DNA from: Acidobacteriota bacterium
GTDB lineage: Bacteria > Acidobacteriota > Vicinamibacteria > Vicinamibacterales > 2-12-FULL-66-21
Assembly (NCBI GenBank): GCA_003222675.1
Contig: QHWT01000045.1
Location: 62,001-126,000, forward strand
DNA length: 64,000 bases
Reading direction: 5' to 3'
Shown one piece after another: positions 33,456 to 43,139 of the stretch; positions within the stretch are counted from its first letter, which is position 1, and the number at the start of each line of letters is the position of its first letter. The position numbers were made by a program, and so were the translations under genes. The notes beneath the pieces were generated by a model. The model was given only the letters and a program-made list of their open reading frames with translations, was not told the origin of the DNA and did not search any database.

Positions 33456-35678
33456 ATGTCGACTGCCGTAGGCGGATCGATCAGCAGAAAAGACGGCTGG
33501 GTCAAAGTGACAGGCCGCGCGCCGTATGCGGCCGACCATCCGATTGCCGGCGTCGCCCACGCCGTCGCGATCCAGAGCACCATCGCCAATGGCCGCATCA
33601 CAGCCATCGCCACCTCGCTGGCCGAGAATGCGCCCGGTGTTCTCGCCGTCATCCATCACGGCAACGCGCCGAAGCTGTACCGACCCGAGAATGACTTCAT
33701 GTCCGCGACAAAGCCCGGCGAAGCGCGAGTCGTGTTCGAAGACGATCGGGTTCACTATTCGGGGCAGTACGTGGCGATTATCGTCGCCGAGACACTCGAG
33801 CAGGCGCGATACGCAGCAGAGCTCGTCAAGATCTCGTACGCCGTCGAGGACCCGCTCATCGAAACGGATGCGGCGCTGGACAGCGCGTATCTGCCCGACG
33901 AATTCTTCGGCGAAAAGCTCACGACCAAGCGCGGCGATCCGGACGGCGCTCTATCGGGAGCCGCAGTCACGCACGAGGCAAGCTATACGACACCGATCGA
34001 GCACCACAACCCGATGGAGCCGTCAGCGTCGATCGCCGTATGGAACGGTGACGAGCTGACGCTCTACGAAACCACGCAGTGGGTTGCTGGAGCCCGCAAG
34101 ACCGTTGCACAGACTCTCGGCATCGCTGAGGAAAAGATTCACATCGTCTCCCCGTTCATAGGAGGCGGCTTCGGCTGCAAGGGATTCGTTTGGCCGCACT
34201 CGGTTCTGAGTGCCATCGCCGCCAAAAAGGTGAATCGCCCCGTGAAGCTGAATCTGACGCGCAAGCACATGTTCAGCGCATGCGGTCACCGCTCGGAGAC
34301 CAAGCAGCATGTGCGGCTCGGCGCCGAGCGCAACGGCAGGCTCGTGGCGATCGATCACGACACGGTCGTGCAGACCTCCACGGTCGAGGAGTTTGTCGAG
34401 GCGTGCGGCAACACGTCACGCTTTCTTTACAGCTGCCCGAACGTCCGGGTGAGGCACCGGGCCGTCCGCGTGAACGTCGCGACACCGACACCGATGCGGG
34501 CGCCTGGCGAGAATCCTGGCCTGTTCGCGCTGGAGTCGGCCCTGGACGAGCTCGCGTACAAATTGAACATGGATCCCGTGGAGCTGCGGATCGTCAATCA
34601 TGCGGACGTGAACGAACATACGCGGAAGCCGTGGTCGAGCAAGTACTTGAAAGAGTGCTATCGGATGGCGGCTGAACACTTCGAGTGGGCGAGGCGCGCC
34701 CTGCAACCCGAGTCCATGCGCGACGGCAACGTCCTCGTCGGATGGGGCATGGCGACGGCGACGTATCCCGGTATCCGCAGCCCCGGCGCGGCGAAAGTTC
34801 GACTACTGCAGGACGGAAGCGTCGACGTGATCAGCGCAACCCAGGACATGGGCGGCGGCACCTATACGACGATGGCCCAGATCGCGGCCGATGTGATGGG
34901 AGTCGCGATCGAGCGGATTCGTACGGTTCTCGGCGACAGTCTGTTGCCGCCGGCGCCCGTGTCGGGTGGGTCGATGACGACGGCGAGCATTCTTCCGGCA
35001 ATACGAAAGGCGGCTCAGGATGCGCTCAGCAAACTGCGACAACTGGCGGCCACGATGCCCGCGTCACCCTTCACTAATCGGCCTCACGATGACATCGTCG
35101 CCGAAGGCGGTCGGGTCTTTCCAAAGGGGGCTGACCCGTCGTCAGGGCTCGCCTACGAAGACGTGCTGAAGCGGACCAATCAGTCGGAAATCGAAGGCGA
35201 GGGATACACCGGGCCCGGACCTGAACGGGACAAGTTTGCCTTCCAGTCGTTCGGCGCACACTTCGTGGAAGTGAAAGTCGATCCCGAGATCGCGACGGTG
35301 CAGGTCTCGCGTGTCGTCAGCGCGTTCGATGTCGGCAGGATCGTGAACCCGAAAACGGCGCGCAGTCAGGGATACAGCGGCGTCATCATGGGCATCGGCA
35401 TGGCGCTGATGGAGCACACGGTCTACGATTCACGAGATGGCAGCATCGTCACGAGCAACCTCGCCGACTATGCCATCCCTGTGAACGCGGACGCGCACTC
35501 GATCGACATTCTCTTCGTCGACAAACCGGATCCGTTCATCGACAGCGATGGATTGGGAGCCCGCGGCGTAGGCGAAATCACAGTCACGGGTGTGGCGCCG
35601 GCGATCGCAAACGCGGTCTATCACGCGACCGGCCGGCGGATCCGCGACCTGCCGATCACGCCCGACAAACTGCTCTAG
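33456..35678 (+). CDS. paoC: aldehyde oxidoreductase, molybdenum-binding subunit (PaoC-like)
   Basis: A 740-residue catalytic subunit that binds molybdenum cofactor, probably as the cytosine dinucleotide form. The N-terminal Ald_Xan_dh_C domain (DGWVKVTGRAPYAADHPIAG, HYSGQYVAIIVAETLEQAR) is followed by the cofactor-binding domains (SPFIGGGFGCKGF, TQDMGGGTYTTMAQIAAD, PVSGGSMTTAS). The catalytic Glu is Glu707 in GARGVGEITVTG, close to the C-terminus as in the whole family. The size fits PaoC and not the longer xanthine dehydrogenase subunits. Aromatic or aliphatic aldehydes are the likely substrates; this is family knowledge. It is 13 bases downstream of the FAD subunit. A maturation chaperone (PaoD/XdhC-like) gene is not present in the window. 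Confidence 0.94.
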   Translation: MSTAVGGSISRKDGWVKVTGRAPYAADHPIAGVAHAVAIQSTIANGRITAIATSLAENAPGVLAVIHHGNAPKLYRPENDFMSATKPGEARVVFEDDRVHYSGQYVAIIVAETLEQARYAAELVKISYAVEDPLIETDAALDSAYLPDEFFGEKLTTKRGDPDGALSGAAVTHEASYTTPIEHHNPMEPSASIAVWNGDELTLYETTQWVAGARKTVAQTLGIAEEKIHIVSPFIGGGFGCKGFVWPHSVLSAIAAKKVNRPVKLNLTRKHMFSACGHRSETKQHVRLGAERNGRLVAIDHDTVVQTSTVEEFVEACGNTSRFLYSCPNVRVRHRAVRVNVATPTPMRAPGENPGLFALESALDELAYKLNMDPVELRIVNHADVNEHTRKPWSSKYLKECYRMAAEHFEWARRALQPESMRDGNVLVGWGMATATYPGIRSPGAAKVRLLQDGSVDVISATQDMGGGTYTTMAQIAADVMGVAIERIRTVLGDSLLPPAPVSGGSMTTASILPAIRKAAQDALSKLRQLAATMPASPFTNRPHDDIVAEGGRVFPKGADPSSGLAYEDVLKRTNQSEIEGEGYTGPGPERDKFAFQSFGAHFVEVKVDPEIATVQVSRVVSAFDVGRIVNPKTARSQGYSGVIMGIGMALMEHTVYDSRDGSIVTSNLADYAIPVNADAHSIDILFVDKPDPFIDSDGLGARGVGEITVTGVAPAIANAVYHATGRRIRDLPITPDKLL

Positions 35679-36060
35679 TCAGCTGACGGCGCGGGTCCTT
35701 TTCCTTGCTGTTGATCACGATTTGATCCGTCTGAAGCTTTTCTCGAGCTCGCAGTCGCCATCTCTGAACACCACCGCGGAGTCCGACTGACACTGAGACT
35801 CCGGCATCCCGTGCCAATCGGCGGAGCGGACCGGCCGTCGGCAAACGCCGAACAAGTTGGTCGATAAATTCCCCGATTTGTTACTGGCGCGGGCCGTCAG
35901 GCCTGCGATCTCACACAATTTGAATGCCCCGTCCCGATGGCATCCTCCTGGCACACCTCTCGCCAATCGAGCGTCCCCGATCGGTTCGTTGCACGTTCGA
36001 ACGAGGACCGCCCTTTGTGTTAGGGGCCTCCGAGCGGCCTCCGGCAAATAGAGAGGTTTC
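35679..36060. other. intergenic, no supported gene
   Basis: Leader region of the subtilisin-like protease gene. No hairpin with a T-run and no coding frame could be supported. A weak purine tract (AAATAGAGAGG) precedes the ATG at 36061. Confidence 0.4.
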
Positions 36061-39000
36061 ATGCGTCGTCCGTCCATCGGCATCACCGTTCTGTTCTGGA
36101 GCTTCACCGTCCTCTCGCTGTCCGCGCAAACCCAAACGCCGACACCGGGACTGCGCGGCGCGACGATTCAGATCGAACCGGTGTATGGCCGTGAGGCAGC
36201 GGCGCGAGAAGTCCTGGTCAAGTTCCGCCGCGCCGATTTGACGACCGACCTGCCAGAAATCCGTGCGCTCGCCGATGCGGATGCGATCGAGGCTATCGGG
36301 CGGACCGGCGTCCGCCGCGTACGTTCACGATCGATGGCTGTTGGAGCCCTCGAGTACGTCGAACCGAACTACATCGTCCATACGTTCACGGACCCGAATG
36401 ACGTCTCGTTCCCGCAGTTGTGGGGACTCAAGAACGTCGGACAGGCCGTCAACGGAACTCCGGGCGGTCTGGCCGGAGCGGACATCCACGCCACTCAGGC
36501 GTGGAATTATGCAATTGGATCTCGAGCACACGTCGTCGCGGTCGTCGACACCGGGATCGACTATACGCATCCGGATCTGGCCGACAACATGTGGTCGGCG
36601 CCGTCGGCCTTCACCGTGACCATTGGCGGCGTAGCGATCACGTGCCCTGCGGGTACGCACGGCTTCAATGCCATCACAATGACCTGCGACCCCATGGACG
36701 ACCACAACCACGGCACGCACGTGTCGGGAACGATTGGCGCATCAGGCAACAATGCGCTCGGTGTCGTAGGCGTCAACTGGGTCACGCAGTTGATGGGGAT
36801 CAAGTTTCTCGATGCCAATGGAAGCGGGAGCGTGGGAGACGCGATCAACGGCATCGAGTTCGCGATTCAGGCCAAAGCGGCGTTCTCGTCAACGGCCGCG
36901 GCGGACGTGCGCGTCCTGTCGGCCAGCTGGGGAGGTATGGACTTCTCGCAGGCGCTGCTCGACGAAATCCTCGCCGCCAACGATCGCGACATGCTCTTCG
37001 TGGCCGCTGCCGGCAACAACGGCATCAGCAACGAGATTCTGCCAACGTATCCAGCGAGCTTCAGCGCACCGAACGTCGTGGCAGTGGCGGCGACCACGAA
37101 CACCGACACACGTGCGTGGTTCTCGAACTATGGTGCCTCCTCCGTCCATCTCGGCGCGCCTGGCGTTGACATCCTTTCGACGACGATCGGATCGACCTAC
37201 GCCTTCTTCAGTGGCACCTCGATGGCGACGCCGCATGTTTCGGGAGCGGCCGCCCTCCTGCTGTCCTTGTGCCCAATGGATACTGCAGGGGTGAAGGATG
37301 TGCTTCTGAGCACGGTCGAGCCCGTCGCCGCCCTCGCAACGACCACCATCACGGGCGGCCGGCTCGACGTCAATGGCGCAATCCGATCTTGCGTCGCACC
37401 GCCCGGGCCCACGATCGGCCTCGGTGTTTCTCCGGGCGATACGCAGTTGACTCTCAAGTGGTCGGCTGCCGTCGGCGCGACCAGTTACAAAGTCAAACGA
37501 AGCGTGACTTCCCGCGGACCGTACGTGCTGATTGCACCGAACGTCAAGAAGAAGACGTACCTCGATACCGACGTTGTCAACGGGACCACGTATTACTACG
37601 TCGTTTCGGGCGTGAATGGCCTTGGAGAAGGCGCCGACTCGAACGAAGCCTTCGCAACGCCGAACACGCCGTCGGATCTGGTTGTGTCGAGTCTCACTGC
37701 GCCTTCGACCGCTGGCGCCGGCCTGCAAATCACGGTTTCGGACACGATAATGAATCGAGGCCCGGGCAATGCGGTGGCGTCGACGACACGGTTTTATCTT
37801 TCCAGCAATGCGCCGCTCGACGCGAATGACAGATTGCTGGTCAATACGCAATCCGTGCCGGCCCTCACTGCGGGGGCGGCCTATTCAGCGTCGTTATCGC
37901 TCGACATCCCGGCCGACACCGCCACCGGTCTCTACTATCTGTTCGTCAAGGCGGACGCCGATGACGCGGTCAACGAGGCGTCGGAATCGAACAACACGTC
38001 CTCACGGACGCTCTTTATCGGACCGGATCTCGTGATTTCGTCGCTCACCGTGCCGGCGCTGGGAGCATCTGGAGACACGGTGGTCGTCACCGACACGGTG
38101 AACAATCGCGGCGGCGGCGCCGCAGGCAAGTCAACCACGAGGTTCTACCTCTCGATGCACGTGCTTCTGAATTCGAACGACTTACTGCTTGCAGGCAGCC
38201 GATCTGTTTCCGATCTTCCGCCTGCCGCCTCGAATTCAGGATCGACGATGTTGACCCTTCCCAACGTCTCGGCGGGCACGTACTTCATCATCGCCAAGGC
38301 GGACGGCGACACCGCAGTCGTCGAGAGTCAGGAAGGAAACAATACCGCCGCTCGTGCGATCCGAATCGGAGGCGACCTCGTCGTCTCGTCGCTGACCACT
38401 CCGGCAAAGGCCGGCGCTGGCGACACTGTCTCGATCACCGATACAACGACGAACCAGGGTGCCGGCGCCATGGGCGCACCTTCGATCACAAGGTTTTACC
38501 TGTCAACGAAAGCCGGCTTCGATGGTTCGGCTGCGCTGCTTCAGGGCAGCCACTCGGTCCCCGATCTTGCCGGGGGAGCGGCGAGTACAGCGTCGACGAC
38601 TGTCACTATTCCGTCGACCCTCGCTCCAATGACTTACTATCTCATCGCGAACGCTGACGCTGACAATGCCATCGTTGAAACGCTGGAAACGAACAACGCA
38701 TGGGCCCGGTCCATTCAGATTGGTGGCGATCTCATCGTGTCCGCGCTGACGGTGCCCGCCAAAGGCGGCAGTGGCGGCACGATCGTCGTCAACGACACCA
38801 CCACGAATCAGGGAGGCGGTGCCCTGACAAGTTCCATCACGCGCTTCTATCTGTCGAAGGACACGCTGTTCGATTCCGGCGACATGCTGCTCGGCGGCAG
38901 TCGTGTCGTGCCGGATCTCGTCGCGGGCGCAAGGAGCTCGGGCTCGACCAGCGTGACGATTCCCGACGCCGTCACTCCGGGGCCGTACTCCGTCATTGCG

Positions 39001-39438
39001 AAAGCCGATGCAGACGGCGTAGTGGCCGAGACGCTTGAAAACAACAATTCGATCTCGCGCTCGATCTCGATTGGGCCGGATTTGACCGTGTCGAGCGTGA
39101 CGACCGTCTCGAGCGCTGCGGCCGGTTCAGCGATCATGGTCACCGATGTCGTCGCGAACCAGGGCGGAGGCGGGGCCGCTTCATCCGTGACGCGGTACTA
39201 TCTTTCGACGAATGCGACGCTGGATCAGAACGATCGACTGCTCGATGGAAGCCGGCCGGTCGCTGCTCTGGCGGCGGCCGAGTCGAGTTCCGGGGCGGTG
39301 CTGCTCACGATTCCGCTCGACACAACGCCTGGCGTGTACTACCTGTTCGCCAAGGCTGATGCCGACGGCACAGTCGCTGAAGGTCAGGAATCCAACAATA
39401 CGCGGGCCCGCGTGATCTCGGTGACGGCACCGCACTAA
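36061..39438 (+). CDS. secreted subtilisin-like (S8) protease with FN3 and five CARDB repeats
   Basis: An 1125-residue secreted protease. A signal peptide (ITVLFWSFTVLSLSAQ) is followed by an inhibitor-type propeptide (about 45-110, ending ALEYVEPNYIVHTF). The S8 domain has catalytic Asp163 in VVDTGIDYTHPDL, His217 in DDHNHGTHVSG, oxyanion Asn319 in AAAGNNG and Ser387 in SGTSMATPHVSG. An FN3 domain lies at about 425-515 (TQLTLKWSAAVGATSYKVKR). Then come five CARDB-type repeats of about 117 residues starting near 537, 655, 771, 889 and 1006. Each opens DLVVSSLT.. or DL.VS..T.., contains N.G.G...S.TRFYLS and closes A.AD....V.E..E.NN. The repeats probably bind polymer or space the enzyme from the surface. 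It is the largest exported enzyme in the window. Confidence 0.94.
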   Translation: MRRPSIGITVLFWSFTVLSLSAQTQTPTPGLRGATIQIEPVYGREAAAREVLVKFRRADLTTDLPEIRALADADAIEAIGRTGVRRVRSRSMAVGALEYVEPNYIVHTFTDPNDVSFPQLWGLKNVGQAVNGTPGGLAGADIHATQAWNYAIGSRAHVVAVVDTGIDYTHPDLADNMWSAPSAFTVTIGGVAITCPAGTHGFNAITMTCDPMDDHNHGTHVSGTIGASGNNALGVVGVNWVTQLMGIKFLDANGSGSVGDAINGIEFAIQAKAAFSSTAAADVRVLSASWGGMDFSQALLDEILAANDRDMLFVAAAGNNGISNEILPTYPASFSAPNVVAVAATTNTDTRAWFSNYGASSVHLGAPGVDILSTTIGSTYAFFSGTSMATPHVSGAAALLLSLCPMDTAGVKDVLLSTVEPVAALATTTITGGRLDVNGAIRSCVAPPGPTIGLGVSPGDTQLTLKWSAAVGATSYKVKRSVTSRGPYVLIAPNVKKKTYLDTDVVNGTTYYYVVSGVNGLGEGADSNEAFATPNTPSDLVVSSLTAPSTAGAGLQITVSDTIMNRGPGNAVASTTRFYLSSNAPLDANDRLLVNTQSVPALTAGAAYSASLSLDIPADTATGLYYLFVKADADDAVNEASESNNTSSRTLFIGPDLVISSLTVPALGASGDTVVVTDTVNNRGGGAAGKSTTRFYLSMHVLLNSNDLLLAGSRSVSDLPPAASNSGSTMLTLPNVSAGTYFIIAKADGDTAVVESQEGNNTAARAIRIGGDLVVSSLTTPAKAGAGDTVSITDTTTNQGAGAMGAPSITRFYLSTKAGFDGSAALLQGSHSVPDLAGGAASTASTTVTIPSTLAPMTYYLIANADADNAIVETLETNNAWARSIQIGGDLIVSALTVPAKGGSGGTIVVNDTTTNQGGGALTSSITRFYLSKDTLFDSGDMLLGGSRVVPDLVAGARSSGSTSVTIPDAVTPGPYSVIAKADADGVVAETLENNNSISRSISIGPDLTVSSVTTVSSAAAGSAIMVTDVVANQGGGGAASSVTRYYLSTNATLDQNDRLLDGSRPVAALAAAESSSGAVLLTIPLDTTPGVYYLFAKADADGTVAEGQESNNTRARVISVTAPH

Positions 39439-39538
39439 CCCGATCGGGCGCATCACGCGGTGGGTCGCCTTATATCGACGTTCGCCGAACACAGCGGCCT
39501 ACGACCTCGACGTCTTTGAAGCGCATCGGCCACTGCTG

Positions 39539-40348
39539 GTGGCGCACGCATACCGCATGCTCGGCGATCTCGGGCGCGCGGAAGATATGGTGCAAGAGGC
39601 GTGGCTGCGCTGGAGCGGTCGGCACGTGGAAGTAGAGTCTCCACGCGCGTATCTCGTCACCGTCGTGACACGTCTGTGTTTCAACGAGCTCGACTCGGCG
39701 AAAACGCGGCGCGAAGAGAGTCGAGGCGATCGGCTGCCCGAGTCGGTTGATTTGGACGAAGGAGGCATCGGCCGCGTGGAAACGCTCGAGCAAATCTCGA
39801 TCGCGTTTCTGGTGGTGCTCCAACGCTTGACACCGGCAGAGCGCGCGGTGCTGCTGCTTCGAGACGTCTTCGACTTCGACTACCAAGACATCGCGGCGCT
39901 GGTCGGAAAAAGCGAGCCCGCGTGCCGAAAGCTCCTGGAGCGCGCGCGACAGCACGTGACGGAGGAGAAGCGCCTGTTCTCTGCGTCACCGGACGCGCAC
40001 CGGCGCCTGCTCGCCGCGTTCGTTGAGGCGGCATCGGCGGGGAACATCGACGCCGTGATGGTCACGGATGGCGGCGCCGAAGGCAGGCGTGTCGCAGGTA
40101 TTCGTAACCTTCAGGCGCCGCTCGAGGGTGCCGCAAGGATCGCTGCGTTCATCGCGGCGACGGCCCGCAGCGTCGATCTTGAAGCCGAGGTACATGAGCT
40201 CAACGGCCAGCCAGCGCTCGTCTTCTACCACGAGAACGCGCCATTCGCCGCTCTTCTGATCGCCGTTGCGGACGAGCGCATCCACCGCGTCTTCTTTCAC
40301 GCCGACCTCGGACGCCTGCGCTACCTGGGGCGGCGAAGCGCTCAATAA
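39539..40348 (+). CDS. sigJ: SigJ/ECF41-type RNA polymerase sigma factor
   Basis: A sigma factor of the ECF41 kind with a SnoaL-like C-terminal extension. Region 2 is AYRMLGDLGRAEDMVQEAWL and SPRAYLVTVVTRLCFNEL. Region 4 is LTPAERAVLLLRDVFDFDYQ and IAALVGKSEPACRKLLERAR. The extension (RRLLAAFVEAASAGNIDAVM, then GIRNLQAPLEGAARIAAFIA) has DGGAEG where ECF41 proteins have DGGGK. The only usual start codon is GTG 39539, which falls inside region 2. The in-frame DNA before it (about 39506-39538) still encodes YDLDVFEAHRPLL, the expected beginning of the family, but no ATG, GTG or TTG occurs between the in-frame stop at 39422 and 39539. The real start may be non-canonical or lost. It follows the protease gene by 100 bases. 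Confidence 0.85.
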   Translation: MAHAYRMLGDLGRAEDMVQEAWLRWSGRHVEVESPRAYLVTVVTRLCFNELDSAKTRREESRGDRLPESVDLDEGGIGRVETLEQISIAFLVVLQRLTPAERAVLLLRDVFDFDYQDIAALVGKSEPACRKLLERARQHVTEEKRLFSASPDAHRRLLAAFVEAASAGNIDAVMVTDGGAEGRRVAGIRNLQAPLEGAARIAAFIAATARSVDLEAEVHELNGQPALVFYHENAPFAALLIAVADERIHRVFFHADLGRLRYLGRRSAQ

Positions 40349-40654
40349 AAATAAAGACCGAAAGAATGAGCAAACCGGCTGCTAGAGGGGATGTGGGAGC
40401 TTCATCATGGCTGGAGCCTCCTTTATGGCTTCATTGACTGACGCGGAAAAACGCCCAAGCTCGGACCATAGCGATCCTGAGTCTCAGCCTCGTGCCCGAG
40501 TTCCGGTTGACTTCGTACCGAGCAAGATCTACTTTTCGCGGCGGTGGGGGATCAGACTCAGATCCGCGCCCTGCGCCGGGTAGCCGCGTATTCCCAGGCG
40601 TCCGCGAACCCTCGCATCCGACATCGGACGCGTTCCAGGCGTTAAGATGCCGAC
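40349..40654. other. intergenic, one weak short frame
   Basis: A 57-codon frame from ATG 40407 (MAGASFMASLTDAEK) to about 40580 has no ribosome site or family match, so I do not call it a gene. Otherwise this is the leader of the GHKL ATPase gene. Confidence 0.35.
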
Positions 40655-42325
40655 GTGGGCGAAACACGCGTTGACCTCCAACACCTTCTCGAAGACCTGC
40701 GGGACGCATACACTGGAGCCCTCGAGGAAACGATCCTCACCGAAGTCGTGGCCAACGCGCTCGACTCGGGAGCGACGCGCATCCGCCTGCTCCCTCAGCC
40801 TGCTGACGCGACGCTGACCATCGTGGATGACGGGCGCGGGATGCAGCGCAGAGAGTTGGCGCGCTACCACGATGTCGCGGCGAGCTCCAAGGCTCGGGGA
40901 GAGGGAATCGGGTTTGCCGGCGTCGGCATCAAACTGGGTCTCCTCGTTTCACGTGAGGTGGTCACTGAAACGAGACGAGGCGCCACGCACGTCGCGACCC
41001 GGTGGCATCTCGCTTCACGTCATCGCGCCCCGTGGAAGTGGATTCCGCCGCCTGGCCTGATGGCCTCGCGTGGCACGGCAGTGCGACTGAGCTTGACGAA
41101 TCAATTGTCACCGTTGCTCGACGCCGGCTATCTCGAGGAGATTGTCCGGAGACACTTCGAGCCGCTGCTCGATGCCGCGTTCGACGGGTTCATGCGGCGG
41201 CAGTACGGTGATCGTGTCGCGTTCGAGGTTGACGGTCGAGTGCTGACAAGGACAGAAGTGCCTGGGTTCGAGCGCGTACCGATCTCAATCAGGCTTGGGC
41301 GTCGCCGCACGCCCTCTGCAATCGGATTCCTCGAAAGATACGCAGTGGTGCCAGCTGATCGCGAAGGCATCGCAATCAGCACCTTCGGCAAGGTCATCAA
41401 GCGCGGGTGGGATTGGCTCGCGGTTACGCCGCCGCCGCGCGCGCACATCAGCGGATTGATCGAGATCCCCGATCTGGCGGCCTGCCTCACGCTGAGCAAG
41501 AACGACTTCATCCGAACCGGCGCGCGCGGTGCGTCGTACCTGGCCTATCGCAAAGCAATACAGGAAATGGTTTCCCGCCAGCTCGCCGCCTGGGGCGATG
41601 TGCGCGATGCAGAAACGCGGCCGCGTACCGCGCGGCTGGAACGGGATCTCGAGCGCGTCCTCGAAGACCTGGCCGGTGATTTCCCGCTGCTGCAGTCGCT
41701 GGTTGATCGGCGTGTCGGAGGACAGAAGCGGCTGCCGATGCCTGGCAGGGGCGATGAACGGGTACCGGCGCCGCTGTTCGCGAACATGATGGCGGACGAC
41801 GAGGCCGGAGGCGAGGCAAGCGCGTTGCCGCGCGCGGGCGCGCCTGCCAAACAGCCCCAAGGGTCGTCTTCGCCGAAGCCGGAGTCGCCGCCGCGCTCAC
41901 CGGAGGAGGCGCCACCCTCGGGAGATCAACCGGTACCCGAAACCGAGGCCGCCAGGACCGGCGGTCTCCTTCATCCGCACCGTGCAGCGTCGGCCGGGGC
42001 CCTTGACACCATCGTGGGGCGACGGCAGCCAGCGCGCTACGGTCTGCTGGTGCAATTCGAGTCGCGGTCAGACGACCCCGAACTGGCCCGGCTGGTGGAC
42101 AGCACCGTCTGGATCAATGATGCCCATCCCGCGTTCACACGCGCGATTCGGTCGCGGTCGCTCGGTTATCACACGGCGCTTGCGGTGGCCCTCGCACTGG
42201 CACCATTGGCGGTCGAGGCGCACGCCGAGCACACGTTTATCACGCAGTTCCTCGCGCATTGGGGCAGCGCAGAGGCCACGATGCGCCGGACCGGCGGCCG
42301 GCGCCGCCCGAAGAAGAGTGCGTAA
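40655..42325 (+). CDS. stand-alone GHKL (HATPase_c_3) ATP-binding protein
   Basis: A 556-residue protein with a GHKL ATP-binding domain at residues about 15-150. The N box is TEVVANALDSGATRI, the G1 box is LTIVDDGRGMQRREL, and the lid/G2 region is GIGFAGVGIKLGLLV. This is the arrangement of MutL, Hsp90 and MORC-like proteins, not of histidine kinases, since no phospho-acceptor or receiver domain exists. A second domain (about 200-310) could be an S5-like transducer carrying a conserved Lys (KVIKRGWDWLAV). Residues about 390-445 are a Pro/Ser/Glu-rich linker. A compact C-terminal domain (DSTVWINDAHPAFTRAIRSR, YHTALAVALALAPLAVEAHA) follows. The start is GTG 40655. No partner gene lies close by. 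Its function is unknown; a chaperone-, repair- or defence-related ATPase is possible. Confidence 0.8.
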   Translation: MGETRVDLQHLLEDLRDAYTGALEETILTEVVANALDSGATRIRLLPQPADATLTIVDDGRGMQRRELARYHDVAASSKARGEGIGFAGVGIKLGLLVSREVVTETRRGATHVATRWHLASRHRAPWKWIPPPGLMASRGTAVRLSLTNQLSPLLDAGYLEEIVRRHFEPLLDAAFDGFMRRQYGDRVAFEVDGRVLTRTEVPGFERVPISIRLGRRRTPSAIGFLERYAVVPADREGIAISTFGKVIKRGWDWLAVTPPPRAHISGLIEIPDLAACLTLSKNDFIRTGARGASYLAYRKAIQEMVSRQLAAWGDVRDAETRPRTARLERDLERVLEDLAGDFPLLQSLVDRRVGGQKRLPMPGRGDERVPAPLFANMMADDEAGGEASALPRAGAPAKQPQGSSSPKPESPPRSPEEAPPSGDQPVPETEAARTGGLLHPHRAASAGALDTIVGRRQPARYGLLVQFESRSDDPELARLVDSTVWINDAHPAFTRAIRSRSLGYHTALAVALALAPLAVEAHAEHTFITQFLAHWGSAEATMRRTGGRRRPKKSA

Positions 42326-42614
42326 CACAGGGTCTTGAGCCCTTGTAGTTGGCTTCTCGTCCGTTCGCTGCAAGCTTCTCGGCTTCGGACCTGAGTCCGA
42401 TGTGGCTGACCCGCCTTACTCGACTGCCAATTCCTGTCGTGGCTCTCTACTCGTGAACTCTGACCACGAGCCGATCTAATAACGTCAGTTTCGCGGGAAC
42501 GCTGAAGTATCGCGGTTGTCTGGGGGCGGGCGATCGAGGAGAGGATTGTAGCAGCAGCTCTGACCTCGGCGCAGTGCGCGGCCATGCGGCAGGAGCGCCG
42601 GCCGAAATTCGGGA

Positions 42615-43139
42615 TCAACCTTGCTGATGTCGGGACCTCTGCGAGGCGATGACGTCAACAGCGGAACAGAACCGCTCGGCGTCAAACTCCCAGCGGTCGT
42701 TCAGTTGGAAACTTGCGGCCACTTCGCAGACGTCTTGCGATGCACCTGCGCCGGTAGTGTGCAGCCAGTCGACCATGTCCGCTCGAGTGCACCACGCTTT
42801 CAGCGCACGAAAACGAATCAACCAGACCAGCGCCAGATTCGTGTCGGCGACGAACCTCCTGCAGATCACATCGAGCGAGGGAGCGTTGTTCATGTCGAGA
42901 TCGGACGTGAACTCCTGAACATTCAGCGCCACAACGTCCATCGGTCTCGTCGGAAACGGAGTGCTGTTCATGTCGTTGGTCTCGAAGACACGTGTCGTCC
43001 GAGCCACCACGTCCTCCGGCGCTACACGCACCATAGACGGCGGCGTCGGACAATCGAACGGCATCCAGGTGAATGGAATGTTTAGCAGCGTCAGCGTGTA
43101 TGCGCGCGGAACTTGCCCGGCTGACCCTAATCGCGCCAA
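42615..43139 (-). CDS. hypothetical protein
   Basis: A frame of 174 codons with balanced composition, unlike the arginine-rich frames overlapping it. Notable stretches are YTLTLLNIPFTWMPFDCPTP, VRVAPEDVVARTTRVFETND, MDVVALNVQEFTSDLDMNNA and NLALVWLIRFRALKAWCTRA. I do not recognise the family. The start is uncertain: TTG 43139 overlaps the stop of the small gene upstream (43127-43129), suggesting translational coupling, while ATG 43064 would give 149 residues. There is no signal peptide, so a cytoplasmic location is likely. It belongs to a leftward group of small genes that also contains the Crp/Fnr regulator at 43605. The stretch 42326-42614 after it holds nothing recognisable. Confidence 0.5.
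   Translation of the reverse strand: MARLGSAGQVPRAYTLTLLNIPFTWMPFDCPTPPSMVRVAPEDVVARTTRVFETNDMNSTPFPTRPMDVVALNVQEFTSDLDMNNAPSLDVICRRFVADTNLALVWLIRFRALKAWCTRADMVDWLHTTGAGASQDVCEVAASFQLNDRWEFDAERFCSAVDVIASQRSRHQQG

Noticed and set aside
37672-39438. CARDB repeat region as a possible CRISPR or tandem DNA repeat
   Set aside because: The periodicity of about 351 bases follows protein repeats whose DNA has diverged; there are no short identical repeats with spacers.
40407-40580. 57-codon frame before the GHKL gene
   Set aside because: No Shine-Dalgarno and no recognisable pattern; kept only as a note.
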